Source: an uncultured Sediminibacterium sp. (GTDB taxonomy: Bacteria; Bacteroidota; Bacteroidia; Chitinophagales; Chitinophagaceae). Taken from it: 64,000 bases of DNA. Positions 25,639 through 33,660 of this stretch are shown here, piece by piece. Below the pieces are notes generated by a model. That model saw only the letters and a list, made by a program, of their open reading frames with translations. It did no database searches and was not told the origin of the DNA. Each line of letters opens with the position of its first letter. The first letter of the stretch is position 1. Location of the stretch: NCBI RefSeq assembly GCF_946481145.1, contig NZ_CAMLMJ010000001.1, positions 124,001 through 188,000 of the forward strand. The letters are read 5' to 3'. The position numbers were made by a program, and so were the translations under genes.

Positions 25639-26400
25639 TTAGGCTTTCCAATGCTGAAGGGACATAGTAGTTCCATCAAAACTTGCATAAGTAAAATTAC
25701 GTATCCAGTCGCCAAGGTTAATGTAGCGGCTTTTATCTGTGAGTGCAAAATCGATGGGATAATGCCTATGACCAAATACCATATAATCGAAGTATTCCTG
25801 TTCTAACAGACTTTTACAATAGATGATTAGCCATTCCTTGTCTTCACCCATAAAATGCTCATCTGCACTACCTGTTTTCTCCCTGCTTTTTCTGCTGAAA
25901 TAGTTGGCGAGACCTATGCCCCAGGTAGGATGAAGTTGGCCGAAAAGCCATTGACACAATGGGTTTCGGAATATTTTCTTCAGGAACTTATATCCATGAT
26001 CACCAGGTCCAAGTCCGTCTCCATGACCGATATAAAACTGTTTACCGTTCCATTCAAAAACTTTTGGATGATGGTATACAGATATATTCAGTTCCTGTTC
26101 AAAATATCCGCTCATCCACATATCGTGGTTGCCTGTAAATACACGAATATCGATTCCGCTATCGCTAAGTTCTGCAAGTTTTCCGAGCAAGCGTACATAC
26201 CCTTTGGGTACTACTTTTTTGTACTCATACCAAAAATCGAAGATGTCTCCTACGATAAATATAATCGCAGCATCCTTTCGAATTTCTTCGAGAAATGCAA
26301 CCACTTTTTTTTCCCTTTCCAGGCTTGCCGCATAGTTGGGCGCCCCGAGGTGAAAATCGGATAGAAAATATATTTTCTTTTCTGGAGTAATCAGTTGCAT
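25639..26400 (-). CDS. lpxH: UDP-2,3-diacylglucosamine diphosphatase
   Basis: Encodes 253 aa from the ATG at 26400 (the frame extends 23 codons into the upstream gene, but MQLITPEKKIYFLSDFHLG is the family-like start). Metallophosphatase motifs appear in order: SDFHLG, GDIFDFW, TGNHDMW, HGDG and GHRHYP. The family cleaves UDP-diacylglucosamine to lipid X in lipid A synthesis at the inner membrane. Neighbours are unrelated lipid genes only by position. Functional assignment is by family. Confidence 0.88.
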   Translation of the reverse strand: MQLITPEKKIYFLSDFHLGAPNYAASLEREKKVVAFLEEIRKDAAIIFIVGDIFDFWYEYKKVVPKGYVRLLGKLAELSDSGIDIRVFTGNHDMWMSGYFEQELNISVYHHPKVFEWNGKQFYIGHGDGLGPGDHGYKFLKKIFRNPLCQWLFGQLHPTWGIGLANYFSRKSREKTGSADEHFMGEDKEWLIIYCKSLLEQEYFDYMVFGHRHYPIDFALTDKSRYINLGDWIRNFTYASFDGTTMSLQHWKA

Positions 26401-26419
26401 CCGTTGAATAACTAAAGCT

Positions 26420-26848
26420 TTAGGATTTTCTTTGTTGCTGAATATAAACCAGCAGATCGCCACACTCAATTTTTGGTCTTCCAGCTACCGACCCATTATA
26501 CCAATATATCCAGGCCTCTATTTCTTGGTTGTTCAGGTGAACAATCGTTTTATCTCTTCTATAAAGTTGTGGTTCATCAGGTTCGCCATTAATTCCTTCG
26601 TAATCATCTAATTGCCCGATAGCCCAGGAAAATTCTTCTTCTTTTTGAATGGTATATAATTCACCAATAATCCAATCTTGTTTATCAGTAGGAACTGCCG
26701 CGGGGTATTCGCCCATATCAAACAGTTCACCATTTACTTTTGCTGTTCCCTGTAAAGTAAAATAGCGACTTATATATGCATAAGCGGGGTGCTGAAAACC
26801 ACTTCTTAATGAACCATAAACAAATAAGGGTAATATTTCCGTAGGCAT
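26420..26848 (-). CDS. Gamma-glutamylcyclotransferase-like (AIG2) protein
   Basis: Encodes 142 aa with the fold's opening LPLFVYGSLRSGFQHP and the later DDYEGINGEPDEPQLYRRD, which contains the family's catalytic Glu region. Members act on gamma-glutamyl peptides or amines, but the substrate of small bacterial members is often unassigned. It is 3 bp downstream of the LUD gene and probably translationally coupled. Confidence 0.85.
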   Translation of the reverse strand: MPTEILPLFVYGSLRSGFQHPAYAYISRYFTLQGTAKVNGELFDMGEYPAAVPTDKQDWIIGELYTIQKEEEFSWAIGQLDDYEGINGEPDEPQLYRRDKTIVHLNNQEIEAWIYWYNGSVAGRPKIECGDLLVYIQQQRKS

Positions 26849-26851
26849 TGT

Positions 26852-27493
26852 TTATCTGTTTCGTTGTACTAAAAAACAAAATACTTCTTTTGGACCATGA
26901 ACCCCAACAACTAAGGTTTTTTCGATATCTGCCGTACGGCTCGGTCCGGTGGCCAAGGTAATCATAGAAGGAAGTTGTTGACCATATTCTTCCTTTAAAG
27001 AAAAAAGGGCCTCTTCCACATCATATACTAATTGATCGGTATAGGCAATACATATATGTACTGGTGCATAAACGCTCACCGTTCTTCCGCTTTGCTGCGC
27101 ACTTGACATTACCATACTGCCGGTTCTGGCAACCAGATATTCACATCCGGTAATAGATGCATCACAAGATTCAACATCTGTTGCTGTCATAGCAGTAAAA
27201 CCTGCCGATTGTAATTGTTCCTTCAATTCCTCTTCCCTGCAATACAATGCTTTCCATTCTCTGCGAATAAATAGCATGTTCAATTGAGAGGCAAGTTCTT
27301 TTTCATTTTCACAAAAGGCAAAACGTCCTTGTAACTGGGTAAAGTTTTGCGCAAACAAAACTTCCAGGTCATCTGTTGCAGGCTGGAATACGGTAGTAGT
27401 TTCTTTTATCCTTTCAGAAAAGGGAACAGGCACTGGTTGAGTCAGTGCCTGTTTTATTTTTTTCAGGATATTATCTTTTGCATTTGTAGACAT
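26852..27493 (-). CDS. LUD-domain (LutC/YkgG-like) protein
   Basis: Encodes 213 aa. The LUD fold signature CEYLVARTGSMVMSSAQQSGRTVSVYAPVHICIAY and the C-terminal ITLATGPSRTADIEKTLVVGVHGPKE are clear. In full lutABC operons LutC supports lactate oxidation, but no lutA or lutB is present here. Its start overlaps the ftsH stop by 1 nt, so it is translated in the ftsH transcript; the ftsH-LUD pairing is common in Bacteroidota. Confidence 0.88.
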   Translation of the reverse strand: MSTNAKDNILKKIKQALTQPVPVPFSERIKETTTVFQPATDDLEVLFAQNFTQLQGRFAFCENEKELASQLNMLFIRREWKALYCREEELKEQLQSAGFTAMTATDVESCDASITGCEYLVARTGSMVMSSAQQSGRTVSVYAPVHICIAYTDQLVYDVEEALFSLKEEYGQQLPSMITLATGPSRTADIEKTLVVGVHGPKEVFCFLVQRNR

Positions 27494-29559
27494 CAGGCAA
27501 TAACCGTTGTATCTGTTGAAATATTATCATCGGAAGCAGGGCTTTCTGAGGGAGCCTGAGCAACAGGTGTTGTTTCTGTAGCTACAGTAGATTCCTCTTC
27601 CACTTCCAGGATTTTCTTTTCTTCGAATGGTCGTTTACCAATCAATTCTTCCACATCACTCTTATGTAATACCTCTTTTGATAAAAGTTCTTTCGCCAAT
27701 TTTTCTACTTCTTCTTTTCTTTCCGTTAGCAACTTAATGGTACGCTGGTATGCTTCATCAATGATACCACGAACTTCTTCATCAATTAATTTTCCTGTTT
27801 CTTCACTATAAGGTTTGGTAAAGGTATTTTCAGCAGCAGGGTCATAAAAGCTAACATTACCTACTTTATTATTCATACCATAAGCCGTTACCATGCTATA
27901 AGCGATGCGGGTAATCTGTTGAAGATCGTTTGCAGCACCTGTTGAAATTTTACCAAAAAATATTTGTTCAGCCGCACGTCCACCCAGGGTCATACATATC
28001 TGATCCATCAACTGATCTGTATTATAAAGATATTGTTCCGTTGGTGTGTACTGGGCATAACCAAGTGCAGCGGTACCTCTTGGTACGATGGTAACTTTCA
28101 ATAAAGGATACGCATGTTCAAGGAACCATCCGCACACTGCATGACCAGCTTCATGATAAGCAATTACAGATTTTTCATGTGGTGCAATGATTTTATTTTT
28201 CTTTTCCAGTCCACCGATAACGCGATCAATAGCATCCTGGAAATCGCTCATATCAACCGCTTCTTTACCTTTCCTGGCCGCAATCAATGCTGCTTCATTA
28301 CAAACGTTGGCAATATCGGCCCCTGCAAATCCTGGTGTTTGTTCAGCCAGTTTGTGCAGATCGAGGGTTTCAGATATTTTGATTGGCATGAGGTGCACTT
28401 TGAAAATCGCCTCACGTCCTTTTACATCCGGACGGTCAATAGAAATTTGTCTGTCGAAACGACCCGGACGCAACAGCGCACTATCCAATACATCTGGTCG
28501 GTTGGTAGCAGCAAGAATGATAATTCCTGTATCGCCACCAAATCCATCCATTTCTACCAGTAGCTGGTTAAGGGTATTCTCTCTTTCATCATTGCTCATA
28601 ATGGCATTTCTTCCGCGTGCGCGGCCGATCGCATCAATTTCATCGATGAAAATGATACAAGGCGCTTTTTCACGGGCCTGTTTAAACAGGTCACGAACAC
28701 GACTTGCACCTACACCCACAAACATTTCTACGAAATCGCTACCACTCAGACTAAAGAAAGGCACTTGTGCCTCACCGGCCATTGCTTTTGCCAGCAATGT
28801 TTTACCGGTTCCCGGAGGACCAACCAATAAAGCTCCTTTTGGTATTTTACCACCTAATGAAGTATATTTTTTAGGGTTTTTCAGGAAATCCACGATTTCC
28901 ATTACTTCCACTTTTGCTTCATCCAAACCAGCTACATCGGCAAATGTGATGTTCACTTTTGCGCCCTTATCAAATAAAGTTGCTTTTGATTTGCCGATAT
29001 TGAAGATACCGCCCGGACCACCACCACTCGATGGGCCGCCCATTTTGCGCATGAGTAATACCCAGGCAATCACAATGATGAACAGTGTAAATATGGTGTT
29101 GAATAAAGGCCCAAACCATTCAGGGGCTTCTACTACCGTGGTATCAACTTCGGCAATATTATTTTCCTTGGAGAATTGATCAAGCCTTTCTTCAAATGCT
29201 TTCCAGTCTACCACTTTGAAAGAAAAAATAGGCACATTACCAATTTTCTTAGGGTCGAGCTTTCCTTTGAATTGTTTTACGTAAAAATCTTTGTTCAATC
29301 GATCTTTCTTTACGTAAACATGTACCTGCTCTTTGTTCTTTACAAGATCAAGTTTCTGTACATCGCCCTGTAATAGGATATTGTCCCTGAATTGCTTCTC
29401 TGAAATTTCTTTCAAATCGGGAGCGAAATTGAAGATCTGGGCCGATACCAGCACTATGATAATAATAGCGTAAATCCAGTAAATATTAAATTTGGGGCCT
29501 TTACGTTGCCCATCACCTTTTTCCATGTTTGATTTAAATTGCTTGTTTTCCTGTGACAT
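27493..29559 (-). CDS. ftsH: ATP-dependent zinc metalloprotease FtsH
   Basis: Encodes 688 aa anchored in the inner membrane by two helices (about 25-45 and 150-170) with a periplasmic loop between. Walker A GPPGTGKT is at 247-254, Walker B ends with Asp-Glu at 306-307, the second region of homology is [19 protein letters not shown], and the zinc site is HEAGH at 469-473. It degrades damaged membrane proteins and regulatory substrates. The order rsfS-ftsH-LUD is conserved in Bacteroidota. The tail after residue 640 is acidic and low-complexity. Confidence 0.97.
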   Translation of the reverse strand: MSQENKQFKSNMEKGDGQRKGPKFNIYWIYAIIIIVLVSAQIFNFAPDLKEISEKQFRDNILLQGDVQKLDLVKNKEQVHVYVKKDRLNKDFYVKQFKGKLDPKKIGNVPIFSFKVVDWKAFEERLDQFSKENNIAEVDTTVVEAPEWFGPLFNTIFTLFIIVIAWVLLMRKMGGPSSGGGPGGIFNIGKSKATLFDKGAKVNITFADVAGLDEAKVEVMEIVDFLKNPKKYTSLGGKIPKGALLVGPPGTGKTLLAKAMAGEAQVPFFSLSGSDFVEMFVGVGASRVRDLFKQAREKAPCIIFIDEIDAIGRARGRNAIMSNDERENTLNQLLVEMDGFGGDTGIIILAATNRPDVLDSALLRPGRFDRQISIDRPDVKGREAIFKVHLMPIKISETLDLHKLAEQTPGFAGADIANVCNEAALIAARKGKEAVDMSDFQDAIDRVIGGLEKKNKIIAPHEKSVIAYHEAGHAVCGWFLEHAYPLLKVTIVPRGTAALGYAQYTPTEQYLYNTDQLMDQICMTLGGRAAEQIFFGKISTGAANDLQQITRIAYSMVTAYGMNNKVGNVSFYDPAAENTFTKPYSEETGKLIDEEVRGIIDEAYQRTIKLLTERKEEVEKLAKELLSKEVLHKSDVEELIGKRPFEEKKILEVEEESTVATETTPVAQAPSESPASDDNISTDTTVIA

Positions 29560-29618
29560 ATTCCTCTCAGTATAATGACGTTTCAGCTTCCCGAATATTC
29601 AGTGAAACTGTATTTTTT

Positions 29619-30020
29619 TTATTCATGCATTTGTGAGGCTGCATCGCTCCACATGTCTTCCAACTTGTAAAACTTACGTGCATCCGGATGCATTACATGA
29701 ACAACAATGTTTACATAATCTATCAAAACCCACTGTAATGCCTGTCTGCCCTCATGTTTGTAAGGAGCTTCTCCGCAAACATTTTTCACCTCTGCCTCTA
29801 CCGAATCGCAAATGGCTTTGATCTGGGTAGTACTCGATGCCTGACAAACCACAAAAAAATCAGCAGCCGCTTCAGGTATTTTCCTAAGGTCAAGGCTAAT
29901 AATTTCTTCTGCTTTTTTATCCTGTACAGCCTTAATAATCGTTTTGAAAATTTTAGAATTCCGGGTAAGCCTCGTTACCGAGCTTTTAGTGCGGCTTTGT
30001 AAAACAGAAAGCGGTTCCAA
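29619..30020 (-). CDS. rsfS: Ribosome silencing factor
   Basis: Encodes 133 aa. The core IIKAVQDKKAEEIISLDLRKI, ADFFVVCQASSTTQIKAICDSVE, and QWVLIDYVNIVVHVMHPDARKFYKLEDMWSDA are diagnostic for RsfS (DUF143). The protein binds L14 on the large subunit and blocks subunit joining in starvation. The first 20 residues are a basic extension. It lies 59 bp upstream of ftsH and is divergent from birA. Confidence 0.94.
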   Translation of the reverse strand: MEPLSVLQSRTKSSVTRLTRNSKIFKTIIKAVQDKKAEEIISLDLRKIPEAAADFFVVCQASSTTQIKAICDSVEAEVKNVCGEAPYKHEGRQALQWVLIDYVNIVVHVMHPDARKFYKLEDMWSDAASQMHE

Positions 30021-30137
30021 TAATAGATCTTATTTAAAATTTAATAATACTCCAGACAACCAGTCCTTAGATAAACTTATCAGGTTTAAAGGGCTTGTTG
30101 GCTTAACGGTGGTAACTTCGTCAAAAATAGTAATTCT

Positions 30138-30902
30138 TTGGCATCAGTGAACGTTAAAGCAGCAATTGGACAGCCGTTCGTGGAATTATCTGAAACAGAT
30201 AGTACCAACATCTATGCCATGACCCATATTCAACACAATTTGGCATCGCATGGTTCGGTTTTCTTTGCACATAAACAATGGGCAGGCAAAGGTCAGCATG
30301 GGAAAAGCTGGATAACCGAATCCGGGCAAAATATCATCATGTCCGTGGTTATAGACCCCAACCCCCTGATACACACCCAACAATTCCACCTAAGTATTGC
30401 CATAGCACTGGCATGCTATGATTTTTTTAGTCGCTATGCCGGTGATGAAACTGCTATCAAATGGCCGAATGATATTTATTGGCGTGACAGAAAGGCAGGG
30501 GGCATTTTAATCGAAAACCAACTAAGGGGTCACAAATGGCAGTGGTCTGTATGTGGAATGGGTATCAATATTAACCAGGTTATGTTTAATCCGGAACTTA
30601 TAAATCCGGTATCACTTAAACAAATTACGGGCAAAACATTTGAGCCAGTTACATTAGCCAAAGAACTGTGTAAGGATATTGATAAACGTATGACCCAATT
30701 ATTCGAACTCCCTTTTGCAAATTTACTTGCAGACTATAACCAGCATTTATATAAGAAAGGATCAACCATTCAACTCAAAAAAGACAACAGCCGCTTTTCC
30801 TGTACTTTATCAGGTGTAAATGAACACGGCGAATTAATGGTAACAGATGGCCCTTCAGATCGTTTCCAGTTTGGAGAAGTAATGTGGGTTATTTCAAAAT
30901 AA
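30138..30902 (+). CDS. birA: Biotin--[acetyl-CoA-carboxylase] ligase
   Basis: Encodes 254 aa, the size of group-I ligases lacking the N-terminal DNA-binding domain, so it should not regulate biotin genes itself. ETDSTNIYAM, the biotinyl-AMP loop HKQWAGKGQHGKSW and AIKWPNDIYWRDRKAGGILIE are the catalytic blocks. The start is uncertain: TTG at 30138 gives the longest frame, GTG at 30147 is the alternative, and no ATG precedes the conserved region. It is 10 bp upstream of selD. Confidence 0.92.
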   Translation: MASVNVKAAIGQPFVELSETDSTNIYAMTHIQHNLASHGSVFFAHKQWAGKGQHGKSWITESGQNIIMSVVIDPNPLIHTQQFHLSIAIALACYDFFSRYAGDETAIKWPNDIYWRDRKAGGILIENQLRGHKWQWSVCGMGININQVMFNPELINPVSLKQITGKTFEPVTLAKELCKDIDKRMTQLFELPFANLLADYNQHLYKKGSTIQLKKDNSRFSCTLSGVNEHGELMVTDGPSDRFQFGEVMWVISK

Positions 30903-30912
30903 TTACCCTTTT

Positions 30913-31965
30913 ATGGAAAATATAAAACTCACCCAATATTCTCATGGCGCAGGTTGCGGTTGCAAAATAGCACCGGCAGTACTCGACAGTATGTTGAAAA
31001 CCAATAGCCCTGGCCCTGATTTTCCCGCTTTACTCGTGGGCAATGCCAGCAAGGATGACGCAGCAGCCTACGATTTGGGTAATGGTCAGGCACTCATCAG
31101 CACCACCGATTTTTTTATGCCTATCGTTGATGATGCTTTTGCTTTTGGAAAAATTGCAGGCGCTAATGCCATCAGCGATGTATATGCCATGGGAGGAACG
31201 CCTATTATGGCTCTTGCAATACTGGGCTGGCCAGTAGATAAACTACCAGCCGAGCTTGCTCAACAGGTAATTGAAGGTGCAAGAAGTATTTGTGCAGAAG
31301 CGGGTATTCCTCTCGCCGGCGGACATAGCATCGATTCTCCTGAACCTATATTTGGTTTATCGGTAAATGGCTTGGTCGATATTTCCAATCTTAAACAAAA
31401 TAATACCGCTAAAGAAAATGACCTTCTCTTACTTACTAAACCCCTTGGAGTAGGTATACTTTCTACTGCACAGAAAAAAGAATTACTGACATCAGATGAT
31501 CAGGCCCTTCTGTTAAGTTTATTGATGCAATTGAATAAAGCAGGGGCGGCACTGGGAAAAATAAACGGAGTTCATGCCATGACAGATGTAACCGGTTTCG
31601 GCTTACTTGGTCATCTTATAGAAATGGCAGAGGGCAGCGGGTTATCTGCAGAAATTAATTATTCGAAACTCCCCATCATAGAAGCTGCAAAAACTTATCT
31701 CGCACAAAGAATTGTACCTGATGCTACTTATAGAAACTGGAACAGCTACAGTAATAAAACCGGCTTTGGCACAGGCGTTAATGTAATGGAAGCCTTTAAT
31801 GTATTACCAGATCCTCAAACCAATGGTGGATTATTAATAGCTGTAGCACCCGACCAACTCAAAGCAGTTCAAACCGTTTTAAAGGAATATCAGTTGGAAA
31901 AATTCATCGAACCCGTGGGAAGGTTAACAGCAAAGCAGGAGAAAACAGTATTGGTGAATCTCTGA
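30913..31965 (+). CDS. selD: Selenide, water dikinase
   Basis: Encodes 350 aa, close to the E. coli enzyme (347). The N-terminus LTQYSHGAGCGCKIAP places the catalytic residue at Cys15 (a Cys rather than selenocysteine type) and the essential Lys at 18. The ATP-binding DFFMPIVDDAFAFG and GGHSIDSPEPIFGL follow. It makes selenophosphate for selenocysteine and selenouridine. No other selenium gene is in the window. Converges with the CtlX-like gene with a 4-bp gap. Confidence 0.95.
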   Translation: MENIKLTQYSHGAGCGCKIAPAVLDSMLKTNSPGPDFPALLVGNASKDDAAAYDLGNGQALISTTDFFMPIVDDAFAFGKIAGANAISDVYAMGGTPIMALAILGWPVDKLPAELAQQVIEGARSICAEAGIPLAGGHSIDSPEPIFGLSVNGLVDISNLKQNNTAKENDLLLLTKPLGVGILSTAQKKELLTSDDQALLLSLLMQLNKAGAALGKINGVHAMTDVTGFGLLGHLIEMAEGSGLSAEINYSKLPIIEAAKTYLAQRIVPDATYRNWNSYSNKTGFGTGVNVMEAFNVLPDPQTNGGLLIAVAPDQLKAVQTVLKEYQLEKFIEPVGRLTAKQEKTVLVNL

Positions 31966-31969
31966 TCAG

Positions 31970-32821
31970 TTATTTGGGTTGAAGCCATACAGGCACAAGC
32001 ATCGCATTCAAACCGGCATCCCCCGGTTTCTCTATTGCTTCCAGCGGTACGGGAATTATTTTTACCTGTTTCCCAAATAATTTTATTTGTTCCCTGGTTA
32101 AAGATGCCATCGCAGCTTCTCCCATGAATATTAATTGGTCGCCCTTGTTGTTTTTACAGGAAAAACTGTTCCCCATAAATAATGCCAACTGATCGAGCTG
32201 AAAAGGAATGATCCGGTAACCGGTAGAAAGAAGTAATTGCTTTATGGCTATTAATTCAAAATCATCCGTAAATGCTTCTTCACAAAGCAGCACATAATCT
32301 TCTCCAAAATGCATGAGCATGTTGGTATGTAACGGTGTTTTCCCCATTACATCTCTTGCACTGAATGTAATGGCTTTGTATTTATGTGCTGAAGCAAATT
32401 TTTCAAGAATAGCGGGATGGGTTCTTGGTGATAAGGCCGCATAAATGAGTTTGTGTTTGTGATCCATTACCATACTGGCCGTTCCCTCCAGAAAAAAACC
32501 TTCTACCTCATATTCACTCCAGTCTTCCACATCTTTCAATAAATATTTCTGTTGTAGTAGTTCAAGAATATCATCTCTTTTCTCTTCCCTGCGTTCTCTT
32601 CTGTGTATGGGCAATACCAATACAATTCCTTCGGGCAAGGTAGTGAGCCAACAAGCAGGATACAAGGCTCCAATGGTAGAATCAGCGGTCTGGTTAAACG
32701 ATATTGTTGTTACACCATGCTTCTGTAATAACTCATATAAGGATTGAAATGCCCTGGTTACGGGCTTTCCCATTTTTGCATTGGGTTTTATCAGGATAAC
32801 TGTTGTTGGTAGTGTTGCCAT
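31970..32821 (-). CDS. Divergent CtlX/amidinotransferase-like protein, catalytic Cys apparently lost
   Basis: Encodes 283 aa from the ATG at 32821 (a 14-codon longer frame overlaps the upstream gene). The GME-superfamily pattern is visible: LPIHRRERREEKRDDILELL, then FLEGTASMVMDHKHKLIYAALSPRTHP, then HTNMLMHFGEDYVLLC and a final IPVPLEAIEKPGDAG. CtlX hydrolases normally end in a glycine-rich segment with a catalytic Cys; here the segment reads GLNAMLVP (270-277) with no Cys. The usual FPNNW substrate segment is YPACW. It may be a non-catalytic paralogue. The start is 1 nt after the dehydratase stop, so the two are coupled. Confidence 0.65.
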   Translation of the reverse strand: MATLPTTVILIKPNAKMGKPVTRAFQSLYELLQKHGVTTISFNQTADSTIGALYPACWLTTLPEGIVLVLPIHRRERREEKRDDILELLQQKYLLKDVEDWSEYEVEGFFLEGTASMVMDHKHKLIYAALSPRTHPAILEKFASAHKYKAITFSARDVMGKTPLHTNMLMHFGEDYVLLCEEAFTDDFELIAIKQLLLSTGYRIIPFQLDQLALFMGNSFSCKNNKGDQLIFMGEAAMASLTREQIKLFGKQVKIIPVPLEAIEKPGDAGLNAMLVPVWLQPK

Positions 32822-32822
32822 A

Positions 32823-33053
32823 CTATAACAGTTTATCGATTCTTTTTGCAAGCTGGTGATCAAGATCGGTTACAATATCACCTGCATCATGCGTGCTGAG
32901 CCATATTTCTACTGTATTCCAAACATTGCTCCAATATGGATGGTGGTTCATTTTTTCAGCTTCAATAGCTACCCTTGTCATGAAGGCAAATGCTTCGGAA
33001 AAATTTCCAAATTGAAACTTCCGGTATAGCTTGTTGTTTTCTTCTGTCCACAT
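32823..33053 (-). CDS. 4a-hydroxytetrahydrobiopterin dehydratase (pterin carbinolamine dehydratase)
   Basis: Encodes 76 aa from the ATG at 33053; a longer frame runs into the repeat upstream and would add repeat-encoded residues. The active-site segment [29 protein letters not shown] with tandem His and the THDAG motif defines the family. It regenerates the pterin cofactor after aromatic amino acid hydroxylation, although no hydroxylase is in the window. It is shorter than typical (about 95-100 aa) because the N-terminus is truncated. Confidence 0.88.
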   Translation of the reverse strand: MWTEENNKLYRKFQFGNFSEAFAFMTRVAIEAEKMNHHPYWSNVWNTVEIWLSTHDAGDIVTDLDHQLAKRIDKLL

Positions 33054-33068
33054 AGTCGAGTGTTTAAT

Positions 33069-33166
33069 GTGAATGGTCAATGGTGAATAGTGAATAGTGA
33101 GTAGTAATTGGTGAGTGATGAACTCTCTGTTCACTATTCACCATTGACCATTCACAACTCACCCCT
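33069..33166. repeat. Heptad-array hairpin, family C (copy C2)
   Basis: Fourteen consecutive 7-mers keep one register: GTGAATG, GTCAATG, GTGAATA, GTGAATA, GTGAGTA, GTAATTG, GTGAGTG, ATGAACT, CTCTGTT, CACTATT, CACCATT, GACCATT, CACAACT, CACCCC-. Arms 33068-33094 and 33130-33156 are a perfect 27-bp stem with a 35-nt loop. It fills the gap between the IPExxxVDY-like gene and the dehydratase gene. Confidence 0.88.
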
Positions 33167-33170
33167 ATTA

Positions 33171-33614
33171 TCAGAACACCATATTGCCTTTATTCTTAAT
33201 CTGCTCGTTGGTAAGTTCTGCGACCAACTGTACTCCTGCCAGATTTTTTACGGATTGTTTGATCCAGTTACATTTATCATCATCTACCAAATCACCTTTC
33301 ATGAGCCATAAAAAGTCCATGTGTTTGAATTCAGGCAATAAATATTCGCCATCAAACTGATTATGGTAGAGGTAATGAACTAAAAAACTATTGGGTTCTT
33401 TTGATTCATAAATACTGAAATAATAACTTCTCTCCTTACGTCTTAAATGTATCTCCAACCCGGGATTGAGCCTGAACTGATACCCCAACAAATTATTCAA
33501 CTGAAGACAGAACTGGTAATTCTTTACCGGCGCTGTAATACCGAGCAACCGCGTATCATCGAAGAAATCTTCGTTCAACTCCTCAATGTTAAGTCTCAGC
33601 TTAGTTGTTGCCAT
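33171..33614 (-). CDS. Conserved hypothetical protein, IPExxxVDY-like
   Basis: Encodes 147 aa without signal peptide. The start KLRLNIEELNEDFFDDTRLLGITAPVKNYQFCLQLNNLLGYQF and the middle YHNQFDGEYLLPEFKHMDFLWLMKGD resemble the small Bacteroidota IPExxxVDY family as I remember it. The function of that family is not known. It lies between the M28 peptidase and pterin-dehydratase genes. Confidence 0.5.
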   Translation of the reverse strand: MATTKLRLNIEELNEDFFDDTRLLGITAPVKNYQFCLQLNNLLGYQFRLNPGLEIHLRRKERSYYFSIYESKEPNSFLVHYLYHNQFDGEYLLPEFKHMDFLWLMKGDLVDDDKCNWIKQSVKNLAGVQLVAELTNEQIKNKGNMVF

Positions 33615-33625
33615 AATATTGGGGG

Positions 33626-33660
33626 TAGTCCATGGACCATGGTCTATGGACTATGGTCTA
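33626..33660. repeat. Palindromic heptad array, family A (copy A3)
   Basis: Reads TA, then GTCCATG, GACCATG, GTCTATG, GACTATG, GTCTA. Bases 33626-33653 are a near-perfect palindrome (one position wobbles). The final triplet, 33658-33660, is the TAG stop of the M28 peptidase gene on the minus strand. Confidence 0.85.

Noticed and set aside
28187..29179. Long plus-strand open frame opposite ftsH
   Set aside because: It lies wholly antisense to the strongly conserved ftsH and has the Ser/Pro/Ile-rich composition of a shadow frame.
30021..30137. Clear promoter pair in the rsfS-birA spacer
   Set aside because: Only partial matches to TAnnTTTG were found and no -33 element could be fixed.
33069..33166. 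CRISPR array
   Set aside because: Units are 7 bp without unique spacers of constant length and no cas genes are present.
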